A stretch of 64,000 nt of DNA from Antrihabitans stalagmiti (GCF_016482825.1 NZ_JAEMNV010000003.1:620001-684000), one strand, 5' to 3'; shown: positions 25,189 to 34,092, numbered from the stretch's first letter. Numbers and translations are program-made. Notes: generated from the letters alone by a model not told the origin.

Positions 25189-25694
25189 GCGGTCAGCTCC
25201 GCCCATTTTCGGGGCGACACTTTGATTTTCAGGTGTTCCATCTCGACGACTTCGTCCGCGTCTCCGCGTAGTTGTACACGAATGGGCGTGTCCGACTTCT
25301 CGTCCAGGATGGTCAACGGTGCTCCGCCGGGACCCTGCAGGTACCTGTCGCCCCATTGCATCAGAGCGATGACAGCCGGCAGCAGGTCGCGGCCCATCTG
25401 GGTGAGCACGTATTCGTGACGGGTCCGCTTGCCGGGCTCGCGGTATGGCTGCTTCTCGAGTAATCCGGCTGCGGTCAGTTCTTTGAGCCGGGTTGCCGCG
25501 ACCGCCTGGGTGATGCCGACACGCTCGGCGAAGTCGTCGAAACGTGTTGTGCCGTAGAAGGCTTCGCGCATCAGCAGGATCGCCGACCGGGTGCCGACGA
25601 TCTCCATCGCCTTCGCGATCGAACACTCCGCTGTATTCCAGCGAGTGCGGTCGGCGAGGGCGCCAGCGAGTTGCATTCCGGACATGTGTTTCAT
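25167..25694 (-). CDS. HxlR-family transcriptional regulator
   Basis: About 175 residues with a winged helix of the HxlR type: [78 protein letters not shown]. The C-terminal part carries an SCP2-like tail. It is divergent from the thioesterase-thiolase pair with a 47-bp gap, so it likely regulates them. Several ATGs are possible (25712, 25694, 25685); I use 25694. Confidence 0.82.
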   Translation of the reverse strand: MKHMSGMQLAGALADRTRWNTAECSIAKAMEIVGTRSAILLMREAFYGTTRFDDFAERVGITQAVAATRLKELTAAGLLEKQPYREPGKRTRHEYVLTQMGRDLLPAVIALMQWGDRYLQGPGGAPLTILDEKSDTPIRVQLRGDADEVVEMEHLKIKVSPRKWAELTAQDTLIP

Positions 25695-25741
25695 ACTACA
25701 TCTAACTTGCATAAACCATAGTCAGGTCGTACGGTCTAGCT

Positions 25742-26509
25742 ATGGCAATGCAAAGTCAGCTAGCTGTAGCCGAGACGGCGACGGTCAAAACCAATTTCGA
25801 CGCCACGTGGCTCGGCTTCGGCGGTGTGCACGGCGGTCTACTCCTCGCCACGCTCGCGGAAGCCGCGGCAAAACACGTCGACAGCATCCCGATCGGGATA
25901 TCGGCGCACATGTACGCGCCGGTCCAGCCGGGTGAGGTGGAGATCGCGCTCGATGTCGTACGTGCCGGCCGGACCGGCAGCGTGTCCGCGACTATCGAGG
26001 GTCGGGCGACAGCCCTGGTCCGAACGAGCCGCGAAGCGTTCGGCAACCGCACGTGGCCGAAGGTCAATCCGGTTGCGGCCGAACAACATCCGGAACAACT
26101 CGAACCGCTCGTGCTTCCGGTCGACTTCGTCCCGTTCTCCCAGTACGTCGACATTCGGCCCGTGAACTCGGCGCGTCCCTTCGCAGGTGGGCCCGATCCT
26201 GAGTTCATCGTCTGGATTCGACTGCGGGAGAACTACGGACTGACCGAGCAGGGGCGCGCGGCCGTTCTCCTCGACGCCTTGCCCCCTGGACTCTTCGCGA
26301 CCATGACGAGCCCCGTGCTCATACCAACGATCGAGATGACGGCACACTTCGCGCCGACCTCGAACTCGGGTAGCGATTGGTACTACCTGCGGCATCGCAC
26401 AGCCTGGTCGACCGCCGACCTCAGTGTCGACGAGACCGAACTCTTCACCGCGACAGGAGAACTGGCAGCACAGGCGCGTCAGCTTCGTCGCATCGTAAGA
26501 AAGGGATGA
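25742..26509 (+). CDS. Thioesterase-family acyl-CoA hydrolase-like protein
   Basis: A 255-residue double-hotdog protein (4HBT_3/TesB-like): FDATWLGFGGVHGGLLLATLAEAAAKHV, ISAHMYAPVQPGEVEIALDVVRAGRTGSVSATIEGRA, and a second hotdog ending in WYYLRHRTAWSTADLSVDETELFTATGELAAQARQLRRI. Such proteins hydrolyse acyl-CoA or act as hydratase-like binders. The thiolase gene starts at the base after its stop, so the two form an operon for acyl-CoA metabolism, probably under HxlR control. Confidence 0.78.
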   Translation: MAMQSQLAVAETATVKTNFDATWLGFGGVHGGLLLATLAEAAAKHVDSIPIGISAHMYAPVQPGEVEIALDVVRAGRTGSVSATIEGRATALVRTSREAFGNRTWPKVNPVAAEQHPEQLEPLVLPVDFVPFSQYVDIRPVNSARPFAGGPDPEFIVWIRLRENYGLTEQGRAAVLLDALPPGLFATMTSPVLIPTIEMTAHFAPTSNSGSDWYYLRHRTAWSTADLSVDETELFTATGELAAQARQLRRIVRKG

Positions 26510-27679
26510 ATGATGAGAGATGCAGTAATCGTCGAAGCCGTTCGTACGCCGATCGGCAAGGGAAAGCCAACCGGCGCATTGCATTCGATCCATCCCGTCG
26601 ATCTGTTGGCGCACAGCCTGCGTGCTGTCGTCGAACGGACGGGGATCGATCCGGCGTTGATCGACGACGTGATCGGCGGCGCTGTGACGCAGGTCGACGA
26701 GCAGGCTGCGAACATCACCCGCAATGCCATTCTTGCAGCGGGCTATCCGGAATCGGTACCGGGAACGACCGTCGACCGGCAATGCGGAAGTAGCCAGCAG
26801 GCAATACATTTCGCGGCTCAAGGGGTGCTGTCGGGTGCGTACGACATCGTCGTCGCCGGTGGTGTCGAGTCGATGAGCAGGCAGCCGATGGGCAGCAATA
26901 TTCGCGACAGTTCGCCGTGGAGCCCAGGACTCGCGCAGCGGTATCCGAGCGGTCTTGTACCGCAGGGAATCAGCGCTGAACTTATTGCGTCCAAGTGGAA
27001 GTTGTCGCGAACACAGCTCGACGAGTTCGCGTTGCGTAGCCACGAAAAGGCTTATGCGGCAAGCCAGGGTGGCCTGCTGAGCAAGCAGCTCGTGTCGTTG
27101 CCTGAGCTCGGTACCGACGAAGGCGTCAGGGCGGGAAGCACATTGGAAACGCTGAGCGGTCTGCGTCCGGCCTATTACAGCGAGGCCGCGGCGGCACGTT
27201 TTCCCGAGATCGGCTGGAACGTCACCGCGGCGAACTCGAGTCAGATCAGCGACGGCAGTGCAGCGGTCATGATCACGACGAGCGAGAAGGCGAAGGAACT
27301 CGGACTCACCCCGATCGCGCGGCTGCACAGCTTCGCGGTAGTCGGTGACGACCCCTTCCTGATGCTGACGGCCGTCATCCCTGCGACCGCGAAAGTACTC
27401 GGTCGTGCGGGGCTGAATCTGGACGACATCGGCGTCTTCGAAGTCAACGAAGCGTTCGCCTCGGTTGTGCTCGCGTGGGCACACGAGACCGGTGCCGACC
27501 TCGATCGCGTCAACGTCCACGGCGGCGCCCTCGCACTTGGGCACCCGCTCGGTGCAAGTGGCGCCCGCATCCTGACCACGATGCTCGGCGCCATGGAAGA
27601 TCGCGGAGCGCGGTACGGACTGCAGACGATGTGCGAGGCGGGTGGGCTGTCCAACGCAATGATCGTCGAACGCCTGTAA
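26510..27679 (+). CDS. Thiolase (acetyl-CoA C-acyltransferase)
   Basis: A 389-residue thiolase of the degradative (FadA-like) group. The catalytic residues are Cys92 (DRQCGSSQQ), His345 (GHPLGASG) and Cys375 (MCEAGGLSNA). The substrate loop shows GAYDIVVAGGVESMSRQPMG. It would cleave 3-ketoacyl-CoA with CoA in beta-oxidation. It abuts the thioesterase-like gene. A strong hairpin terminator lies just after its stop. Two ATGs (26510, 26513) are possible. Confidence 0.9.
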   Translation: MMRDAVIVEAVRTPIGKGKPTGALHSIHPVDLLAHSLRAVVERTGIDPALIDDVIGGAVTQVDEQAANITRNAILAAGYPESVPGTTVDRQCGSSQQAIHFAAQGVLSGAYDIVVAGGVESMSRQPMGSNIRDSSPWSPGLAQRYPSGLVPQGISAELIASKWKLSRTQLDEFALRSHEKAYAASQGGLLSKQLVSLPELGTDEGVRAGSTLETLSGLRPAYYSEAAAARFPEIGWNVTAANSSQISDGSAAVMITTSEKAKELGLTPIARLHSFAVVGDDPFLMLTAVIPATAKVLGRAGLNLDDIGVFEVNEAFASVVLAWAHETGADLDRVNVHGGALALGHPLGASGARILTTMLGAMEDRGARYGLQTMCEAGGLSNAMIVERL

Positions 27680-27691
27680 CCGTTCCCTGAC

Positions 27692-27727
27692 CCTCGACCT
27701 GGCGCCGTATTCGGTGCCAGGTCGAGG
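27692..27727 (+). terminator. Hairpin terminator after thiolase gene
   Basis: CCTCGACCTGGC at 27692-27703 pairs perfectly with GCCAGGTCGAGG at 27716-27727. The loop can extend the stem by three pairs. It begins 12 bases after the thiolase TAA. There is no T-run, as is common for actinobacterial terminators. Confidence 0.7.
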
Positions 27728-27983
27728 CGTGTCTGCACAAAGTTGCCCAACTGCGGTGGTTCAACCGAGCGAACAGCGCGTTGCGTGACATCGTTGGTCC
27801 GGGTTCTGTCGTGACTACCAACGAGCGAACGGGAATGCCTTCGATGAGCCATCTGCTGCCGACACAGGCGCTCGGCGTCGATGCCGTGTGCCGACATCTG
27901 CAATCGGCGCGTACTTGCGGCGCTGATGTCCGTACGCTGGGAGCGACAGTCGAGATCGGCGCAGGCAGATTCGGAGTTCGGCG
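27728..27983. other. Intergenic region without a convincing gene, upstream of PP2C
   Basis: With the terminator this makes a gap of just over 300 bp between the thiolase and PP2C genes. Short open frames exist but lack ribosome sites and codon bias. I see an inverted repeat CGTTGGT / ACCAACG with 18 bases between the arms near 27792-27823, which could belong to the PP2C promoter. Nothing else stands out. Confidence 0.4.
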
Positions 27984-28775
27984 ATGACAGGCACCGCAGC
28001 TATTGCTGGGGCGACGCTCAATTGGGGTGTGGCGACCGATGTCGGTGCCGTGCGTCAGATGAACCAGGACTCCTACTGCACGCAGCCGCCCGTGTTCGTC
28101 GTCGCAGACGGTATGGGTGGTCAATCCGCCGGCGACGTCGCAAGCCGGGAGGCGATCGCGGCTATCTCCGCTCTCGCCGATCAGGTTCCGGTGACGGGCG
28201 AAATGCTGACCGCGAGTCTTGCGGACGCGCGCGCACGGATCGCTCGGATCGACGTCGACCACGGCCGTCCGCCGGGCACCACGCTCAGTGGCGTGATCGT
28301 CACGCAGGACGATGCGGAGCCCTACTGGATGGTCGTCAACATCGGCGACTCACGCACGTACAAGCTCGATTCGGATGGATTCAAACAGGTCACCGTCGAT
28401 CATTCGGCTGTTCAGGAACTGATCGATACCGGCGAGATCGATCCCGCTACGGCTAACTTCCATCCGATCCGAAACATCGTCACGCGCGCGCTGTTGCCCA
28501 ACACGGAATATCCGGCTGACGTATGGCTGCTCCCGATGATTGCGGGCGACCGAATCATGGTGTGCTCGGACGGTCTGACCCGTGAGGTCGACGACAACGG
28601 CATCGCAACGGTCCTTCGTGAGGTCGCAGACCCGCAAGCTGCTGCCGACCAACTCGTGCGCGACGCCGTTGCTGCAGGTGGACATGACAACGTCACCGTG
28701 CTGATCGTCGACGCTGTGCAAGCGGGCGCTCCGTCGGATGCGACGTCGCCGATGCCGGTGCAACGGATGCAGTGA
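27984..28775 (+). CDS. PP2C-family serine/threonine phosphatase
   Basis: A 263-residue soluble phosphatase. Motifs are VRQMNQDSYCTQPPVFVVADGMGGQSAGDVASREA, WMVVNIGDSRTYKLDSDGFKQVTVDHS, DRIMVCSDGLTREVDD and GGHDNVTVLIV. The metal-binding Asp residues are all present. It lacks the membrane anchor of mycobacterial PstP. The next gene encodes an FHA protein and starts at its stop, so the pair probably works in phosphothreonine signalling. No kinase gene is in the window. Confidence 0.9.
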   Translation: MTGTAAIAGATLNWGVATDVGAVRQMNQDSYCTQPPVFVVADGMGGQSAGDVASREAIAAISALADQVPVTGEMLTASLADARARIARIDVDHGRPPGTTLSGVIVTQDDAEPYWMVVNIGDSRTYKLDSDGFKQVTVDHSAVQELIDTGEIDPATANFHPIRNIVTRALLPNTEYPADVWLLPMIAGDRIMVCSDGLTREVDDNGIATVLREVADPQAAADQLVRDAVAAGGHDNVTVLIVDAVQAGAPSDATSPMPVQRMQ

Positions 28776-29830
28776 TGCGCCACAGATATCGCCCTGGCGG
28801 CTGGCCGGCGGTTGTCTGTGATCGCGGTTTGATCTTGCTGTCTCCTGTTGTTCCGCCTGCTGTCGTGTTGGAGCTCTACGACGCGCTCCTCGACGAAGCA
28901 AGCGATGATGCTGTGCTTGCGCTGCTCGAGGTTGCGTACGCCTACGTGTGGGTCAGCCGCGAACCTGGCCTGTCGGGTCGAGGCCGAGTTGCGATGCGTG
29001 GCAATCTTTTTGCCGAACTCACCGTCAGCGGCGGGGAACGTTCGGTGGTCCGCGGACGAGATCGCGAGACTTCGATCGAAGGGCCGTTCGACGGTGCGCT
29101 CGCCGCGGTGACCGCTCGGCTCGGCGACGAAAGCGGTTCGAGCGCAGTCGAATTGCCGATCGCTTCGGGAGTTGTACTTGCATCCGAAGTGTCGTTGCGG
29201 TGGGAAATTGCACCGCGACCCCAGGCGGTGAAATCGTTCGGTCCCGTCACCGCACCGGCGGCAGCGGTTGCGCCGCTGGTTGCCGATCCGATGCGAACCG
29301 CGGTCGCGGCGGTGCCAGGGGGTGCCGCCCCTGCTGTCTCTCCTTCCGACGGTGCCGCCCCGAAGGGGTCGGGTCCGCCTGTGCTTGCCCTCGTATGTCC
29401 ACTGGGACATGCGAATCCGCCCGATCGGCGGGTGTGCCGGTCGTGTTCGGCGCCGCTGACCGGTGACGCGCGAGAGGTCCGTCGTCCGACGCTCGGGATG
29501 ATCCGCTTCTCGACCGGAATGCTCGTTCCGATCGACAAGGCTCTTGTGATCGGGGCTCGGCCGAGTGTTCGGGAAGTCTCCGAACTCGATCTGCCACAAC
29601 TGGTTACGGTCCCGAGTGCGGCTCGGGAAATCTCGCGGAGCCACCTCGGGATCAAGGTCGACGGGTGGCGAGTCGTCGCGCTCGATCTGCACAGTACAAA
29701 CGGGTCCTATCTCCGTAGGGACGGCCGAGCGCCGTCGCGTATCCGTCCCGACGAGCCACTGACACTGGCGACGGGCGACACCATCGATATCGGCGACGGC
29801 GTCATCCTGTGTTTCGAGGATCTGCCGTGA
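28775..29830 (+). CDS. FHA-domain protein with zinc-ribbon
   Basis: A 351-residue protein. The first 180 residues have no family I recognise; an Ala/Pro linker follows. A short zinc ribbon comes next (CPLGHANPPDRRVCRSCSAPL, about residues 210-230). The C-terminal FHA domain shows AAREISRSHLGIKVDGWRVVALDLHSTNGSYLRRDG, with the Ser, His and Asn residues needed to bind phosphothreonine. The start ATG shares a base with the PP2C stop. The arrangement resembles FHA proteins of type VII secretion or protein-kinase loci, but no such genes are adjacent. Confidence 0.82.
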   Translation: MRHRYRPGGWPAVVCDRGLILLSPVVPPAVVLELYDALLDEASDDAVLALLEVAYAYVWVSREPGLSGRGRVAMRGNLFAELTVSGGERSVVRGRDRETSIEGPFDGALAAVTARLGDESGSSAVELPIASGVVLASEVSLRWEIAPRPQAVKSFGPVTAPAAAVAPLVADPMRTAVAAVPGGAAPAVSPSDGAAPKGSGPPVLALVCPLGHANPPDRRVCRSCSAPLTGDAREVRRPTLGMIRFSTGMLVPIDKALVIGARPSVREVSELDLPQLVTVPSAAREISRSHLGIKVDGWRVVALDLHSTNGSYLRRDGRAPSRIRPDEPLTLATGDTIDIGDGVILCFEDLP

Positions 29831-29894
29831 GAACGGCACCCGCGAGCGGCGTATTAAGCTCGGCACCAGGTGTCGGGCAACGAAAGGGTGGTCG

Positions 29895-30644
29895 GTGAGC
29901 GAGCCGCGCTACGAAGTGGTCGCGCGTGAGCTTCGACTGCAGATCCTCGGTCGCGAGTACGAGGTCGGCGACTCGTTGCCGAGCGAGAGTGCCCTGTGCA
30001 CGCAGTTCGGGGTCTCGCGCGGCCCTGTCCGGCAGGCGCTGGCAATGCTGAAAAACGAAGGGCTCGTTGTTCTCTCACGCGGCAAACCGGCGGTGGTCCG
30101 CGGGTTCGACGTCACGCAGACCTTGGATACGTTCACCCCGTTCACGCAGTGGGCGCGACTGACCGGTCGCGACGCAGGTAGCCGCACCGTGGAGATTTCG
30201 CGTCGCCGAGTGTCCGAGCCCGCACAGTCGGCGCTTGGGATCGGTCCCGACGATTTCGTCGTCGAGATTCTGCGGCTCAGGTTGTTGGACGGCGAACCGA
30301 CGATGCTGGAGCGCACGTCCTACATCGAGAGCGTCGGTTCGCTGCTGTTCGACTTCGATACCGACGGCGGATCGATCACCGACTTCCTCACTTCACGCGG
30401 AGTGCGCTTCGAGTCGATGCGGCACGTCATGGATGCCGTCTCGGCCGACGGCGTCGACGCCGACAATCTTGGGATCGACGCAGGGAGTCCGTTGTTGCGC
30501 GAGCGCCGGACGTCGTGGAACGAGCGTGGCGAACCGTTCGAGTTCGCCGACGACCGCTACCGACCCGACAGAGTCGCTTTCAGCATCGTGAACGCCCGCA
30601 CGATCGATCCGCGCGATCATGCAAACCATGCTGTCCGCAGCTGA
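29895..30644 (+). CDS. GntR-family regulator (HutC/UTRA type, PhnF-like)
   Basis: A 249-residue regulator. The N-terminal winged helix reads YEVVARELRLQILGREYEVGDSLPSESALCTQFGVSRGPVRQALAMLKNEGLVVLSRGKPAVV. The UTRA ligand domain follows (VEILRLRLLDGEPTMLERTSYI, then AGSPLLRERRTSWNERGEPFEFADDRYRPDRVAFSI). PhnF-type members control phosphonate uptake and use. It converges on the transporter, HAD hydrolase and FAD oxidoreductase genes, whose functions suggest aminophosphonate catabolism, so it is the likely regulator of that locus. GTG start. Confidence 0.85.
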   Translation: MSEPRYEVVARELRLQILGREYEVGDSLPSESALCTQFGVSRGPVRQALAMLKNEGLVVLSRGKPAVVRGFDVTQTLDTFTPFTQWARLTGRDAGSRTVEISRRRVSEPAQSALGIGPDDFVVEILRLRLLDGEPTMLERTSYIESVGSLLFDFDTDGGSITDFLTSRGVRFESMRHVMDAVSADGVDADNLGIDAGSPLLRERRTSWNERGEPFEFADDRYRPDRVAFSIVNARTIDPRDHANHAVRS

Positions 30645-30663
30645 GCTCTGGTACTGACAGCCG

Positions 30664-30698
30664 AACGCCGGGATGCAGTGTGACTGCATCCCGGCGTT
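30664..30698. terminator. Perfect 15-bp-stem bidirectional terminator
   Basis: AACGCCGGGATGCAG (30664-30678) pairs with CTGCATCCCGGCGTT (30684-30698) around a five-base loop TGTGA. It lies between the convergent gntR (ends 30644) and MFS (ends 30711) genes and can terminate both transcripts. Confidence 0.82.
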
Positions 30699-30710
30699 GC
30701 TATGGGTCGT

Positions 30711-32036
30711 TCAGACGGTGGCGGGCATCCGGCGCCAGTGCGGGATCAGCAGCAGCATCGCGATGAACGCAGCACCCGCGAAGCCGTAGAACAGCTGCTC
30801 GGTAGCGATGTAGCCGGGGAGCAGTCCGCCGAGGATCGCGCCGACCGAACCGCAACCGTTGATCGTTCCCGCTGCGGCTCCGGCATGCTTGGAGGTGCCG
30901 AAGTCGACCGCTGCGACGCACGAGATCATGGCATCGGCAGCGTAGACGGTCAGCCCGATCGCGGCGAGGAGAGCGACCATGATCCACATGTTTCCGGTCT
31001 CCGTCAGCGGACCGAACATCGCGAGGGCGGCGACCAGACCGGCCAGGCTGACCACACAGGCCGGCACGCGCCGAGCCTTGAACACCTTGTCGGAGATGCG
31101 GCCGATCAGAACGGGCGCAAGGAGGCCTGCGACGCCGAACGCGATGGGAACGGTGATCGCTTTGAAGTTGCCTGCGTCGTTCAGACGTTCGGCGACGATC
31201 ACCGGACCCCACAGCAGGATTGCGTACCGAGCGGGCTTGAGCAGGAAGTATGCGGCGCCGAGCGTCATGACCATCCGGTCTTTCGTCACCGTCAGGAAGA
31301 CCTCGCGAAAGGATGCGGATGGTTCTGCGATAGCCGTGGCGTCCTTGTCGAGGGGCGGCAGGTCCTCGAGGGAGTGGTAGTCCTCGATAGGCGGCAGACC
31401 GACGTCAGCGGGCGTATTTCGCTGGAACGCGATCACGAGGACGAGGACGCCGGCGACCACGATCGCACCGGTGAAGAACGAGATCCGCCAGCTGTCGAAC
31501 ACGCTGTAGGCAACCCAGCCGAGGAACGGTGCAGCGGCAAGTCCGCCGAAGGCGTAGTTGGTGCTCCAAAGGCCGAGGACACGTCCGCGTTCGCCGATCG
31601 AGAAGAACTGCGCGATGTTCTTCAGCGTTCCGGACCAGCCCGTCGACTGGGAGAGGCCCTGCACGATCATCAGCGGAACCAAGAAGATCAGAGCAGGCAG
31701 CAGGCCCATGAACAGCGTCGCGATGGCCGACATCGCGAGTCCGCCGATGAGCACGATGCGCGGTCCGTAGCGGTCGGACACCGAACCCCAGACGAACTGA
31801 CCTGCCGCATATGCGGTGAGGTAGACGGCGTCGAGGTTGGCCAGGGTGCTTTTCGTGAGTGTGGTCGACAGCACGGGGTCCTCGAGGATTCCCAGTTTGG
31901 CCACGGAGAAGGTCTGCCGGGTGAAGTAGAAGCCGGCATAGGCAATCCAGGTGATTGCGAAAATTTGGCGTCGCCAGCGTTCGTAGCCTGGGATCGTGTT
32001 ACGAGGGGTCATGACTGTGTTCGACATGGTAGGCAC
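30711..32036 (-). CDS. MFS transporter of the organophosphate:phosphate antiporter (GlpT-like) family
   Basis: A 441-residue protein with twelve helices. The N-terminal part AYAGFYFTRQTFSVAK and the stretch GWSGTLKNIAQFF (compare the GlpT WPPTTNVIAKW-like loop) place it with OPA antiporters, which take up sugar phosphates, glycerol phosphate or phosphonates. The central loop is about 40 residues. It is the last gene of a leftward run with a PhnX-like hydrolase and an FAD oxidoreductase. It is therefore probably the uptake system for an aminophosphonate. Confidence 0.83.
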   Translation of the reverse strand: MPTMSNTVMTPRNTIPGYERWRRQIFAITWIAYAGFYFTRQTFSVAKLGILEDPVLSTTLTKSTLANLDAVYLTAYAAGQFVWGSVSDRYGPRIVLIGGLAMSAIATLFMGLLPALIFLVPLMIVQGLSQSTGWSGTLKNIAQFFSIGERGRVLGLWSTNYAFGGLAAAPFLGWVAYSVFDSWRISFFTGAIVVAGVLVLVIAFQRNTPADVGLPPIEDYHSLEDLPPLDKDATAIAEPSASFREVFLTVTKDRMVMTLGAAYFLLKPARYAILLWGPVIVAERLNDAGNFKAITVPIAFGVAGLLAPVLIGRISDKVFKARRVPACVVSLAGLVAALAMFGPLTETGNMWIMVALLAAIGLTVYAADAMISCVAAVDFGTSKHAGAAAGTINGCGSVGAILGGLLPGYIATEQLFYGFAGAAFIAMLLLIPHWRRMPATV

Positions 32037-32108
32037 CTAGCCGGGAGTGGGGTGGCCGAAAGCTCGAATGATTTGTGGCAGGGCACGATTGCGCTGCGAG
32101 GCAACGCC

Positions 32109-32158
32109 GGTGTGCGGCCGCCCGGGGGCTGAATCCGGGTGGAGGAGGGCCGCACACC
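32109..32158. promoter_or_regulatory. 11-bp inverted repeat between HAD hydrolase and transporter genes
   Basis: GGTGTGCGGCC (32109-32119) and GGCCGCACACC (32148-32158) pair perfectly; the 28-base loop has further C/G complementarity. It lies in the 164-bp gap between the hydrolase stop and the transporter start, 73-122 bases before the transporter ATG. It could partially terminate or stabilise the message so that enzyme and transporter are made at different levels. Confidence 0.45.
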
Positions 32159-32200
32159 AGCGGCGGTGGGTGGATCGGGTGTTGCGGTGTTACAGGTGGA

Positions 32201-32899
32201 TCAGACGAGAGTTGCGAGCAGAGCGGGCAGCTCTGCAACGCTGTCGAGCACGTGTGTCGCTCCTGCGTTTCGGAGCTGTTCGGCGTTGTGTGCGCCGGTC
32301 AACACGCCGATCGAGGCACGCGCACCGGATCGGACGCCGCTGGTGATGTCGGACGAGGTGTCGCCGACGACCACCATCTGCTGGACCGAGTCGGTGCCGG
32401 TGCGCAACAGAGCTGTGAGGGGCATATCAGGGTAGGGCCGCCCACGTACGCCTTCGCCGGGGCACAGGACGACGTCGGCGAGGTTCTCCCAGCCGAGTGC
32501 CCGGATGATGGCCGACTGGGTCTCGTGCGCAAAGCCGGTGGTCAGCGCGACCTTGACGCCTTGCTCCCGCAGTGCCGAGATGGTTTCTACGGCCCCTGGA
32601 ACCGGACTGCAATTGCCGTCTTCGACGAGCTGCGCGTAGCAGCGCTCGAAGGCTTTGTTGGCAGCTTGAGCCTGCTCCTCGTTGCCGCGGCTGAGGTGCC
32701 GGAACACGACGATCTTCGACTGTCCCATCGTGTCGTGGACGTAGCGCAGCATCTCGGCACGCTCGTCGGCGTTCTTCGACAGGCCTGCGTACTCGTCGGC
32801 CGCGAGGAACGACTGCTGGACGAGGCCCGTGTCCTCGACGGTTGTTCCCGCCATGTCGAAGACGACGAGGGTTGTCTTGGTCTGTTCGGTGGGGGTCAT
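32201..32899 (-). CDS. Phosphonatase-like (PhnX-like) HAD hydrolase
   Basis: A 232-residue HAD hydrolase. The nucleophile is Asp15 in VVFDMAGTTVED. The helical cap contains DTMGQSKIVVFRHL, where Lys62 sits at the place of the Schiff-base lysine of phosphonoacetaldehyde hydrolase (MGLLK in Bacillus PhnX). Later motifs are LTTGFAHET, GRPYPDMPL and VGDTSSDITSG. The family (phosphonatase-like, TIGR03351) is usually encoded beside the FAD oxidoreductase found here. It would release phosphate from phosphonoacetaldehyde or a hydroxylated relative. The start follows the oxidoreductase gene by 23 bases. Confidence 0.85.
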   Translation of the reverse strand: MTPTEQTKTTLVVFDMAGTTVEDTGLVQQSFLAADEYAGLSKNADERAEMLRYVHDTMGQSKIVVFRHLSRGNEEQAQAANKAFERCYAQLVEDGNCSPVPGAVETISALREQGVKVALTTGFAHETQSAIIRALGWENLADVVLCPGEGVRGRPYPDMPLTALLRTGTDSVQQMVVVGDTSSDITSGVRSGARASIGVLTGAHNAEQLRNAGATHVLDSVAELPALLATLV

Positions 32900-32922
32900 G
32901 ATTCTCCTTGTGGACGAAATGG

Positions 32923-34065
32923 TCAGGCTGGGATACGAATGTTGTTGCGCAGCAGAGCGTTTTCCACGGTCTCCAGGGCGAGGCCCATCGAGGTGGTCAT
33001 GCCGATTCCCGTCGTGACGGTTACGACGTGAACGCCGTCGATCGGTTCTTCGATCAGGAATTCTTTGTTGGGAGCGGACGAATAGACGCCTTGCCAACGT
33101 TCCGTGACGGTGAGCGGGACGCCGAAGAGCTTCTCGGCTTCGTCGATCAAGACCGCAAAACCCTTCTCCGACTGGAACGGCGACGTCGAAACGTCTTTCG
33201 CGTGGGTGTCGCCGACCAGGATCGAACCGTCGGGTTGCGGGGTGTACATCTGGTGCAGGTCGATGTCCACGTAGTCGGGGTATTCGGCGCGTAGACGTTG
33301 CAGGACAGCGTCTTTGGACGCGAGCTGGTCGAATCCGGAGTACCGAACCAGGGACCAGCCCGTGAAGAGCGGGGTCGGCAGGGTGAAGGCGAGCGGAGCG
33401 TGCGCGCGCAGCATGTGTAGCCGGCAGCGCTGCAGTTCGTCGCGGTCGGCGAATTCGGGGAAGAGGCGGTCGATGTCGTAGTTGACGGTGACGAACGTTG
33501 TCTCCGTGTGGAGGTCGCCTCGCGTCGTGTGGACAACGCCGGTGTCGAAATGTGTTGCTGCGGTTCGCCAGTAGAAGTCGACACCGGATGCCTCGAGCCA
33601 TCGCGCGATCGACGGCGCCGCAGATCTCGGGTCGACCTGAATATCGTTCGGCAGGTACATGCCGCCGGTGACGCCTTCTGGCCGGATCGGCAGTCGGTCG
33701 AGAATCTGGGATCGGTCGAGCAGTCGAACGTCGGTCGATCCGCGTTCGGCGGCGAACTCGTTGATCAGCGCAAGCTCGTCGTCGTGTCGGGCGACGCACA
33801 GGGTGCCGACCTCTGCGGACCAGAAGCCCGCCTTGCGGGAGAGGTCGAGCCAGTGTTGGCGGCCTGCTGTTCCGTAGCGCAGGGCCGTGCCGGATTGCGC
33901 CGTGATGCAAGCGTGGCCGAAGTTCTGAACCGATGCTCCCGTCACGCCGTCGGCGTGGTCGACAACAGCGACCCGAAGGCCACGGTTGTAAGCGTGGTAC
34001 GCGTGCGCGAGTCCGACGATGCCGGCACCGACGACCACGACGTCGTATTTCGTTTCGTTTGCCAT
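32923..34065 (-). CDS. FAD-dependent oxidoreductase (TIGR03364-type, aminophosphonate-linked)
   Basis: A 380-residue DAO-family flavoprotein. The dinucleotide motif VVVVGAGIVGLAHAYHAYNRG is at residues 9-29, followed by ASVQNFGHACITAQSG. The C-terminal part has VTVTTGIGMTTSMGLALE, the FAD-binding end of the family. Relatives oxidatively deaminate 2-aminoethylphosphonate or its N-methyl or hydroxy forms to phosphonoacetaldehyde. The PhnX-like hydrolase next to it could then cleave the C-P bond. It is the first gene of the operon and has a palindrome overlapping a TTGACA box upstream. Confidence 0.85.
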   Translation of the reverse strand: MANETKYDVVVVGAGIVGLAHAYHAYNRGLRVAVVDHADGVTGASVQNFGHACITAQSGTALRYGTAGRQHWLDLSRKAGFWSAEVGTLCVARHDDELALINEFAAERGSTDVRLLDRSQILDRLPIRPEGVTGGMYLPNDIQVDPRSAAPSIARWLEASGVDFYWRTAATHFDTGVVHTTRGDLHTETTFVTVNYDIDRLFPEFADRDELQRCRLHMLRAHAPLAFTLPTPLFTGWSLVRYSGFDQLASKDAVLQRLRAEYPDYVDIDLHQMYTPQPDGSILVGDTHAKDVSTSPFQSEKGFAVLIDEAEKLFGVPLTVTERWQGVYSSAPNKEFLIEEPIDGVHVVTVTTGIGMTTSMGLALETVENALLRNNIRIPA

Positions 34066-34092
34066 GGACCAAGTGTGAGGGTCGTCACCACA

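Noticed and set aside
32201-34072. 623-codon open frame that would join the HAD hydrolase and the oxidoreductase region
   Set aside because: Only its last third is the real hydrolase; the rest is a wrong-frame reading of the FAD oxidoreductase, whose motifs are in another frame.
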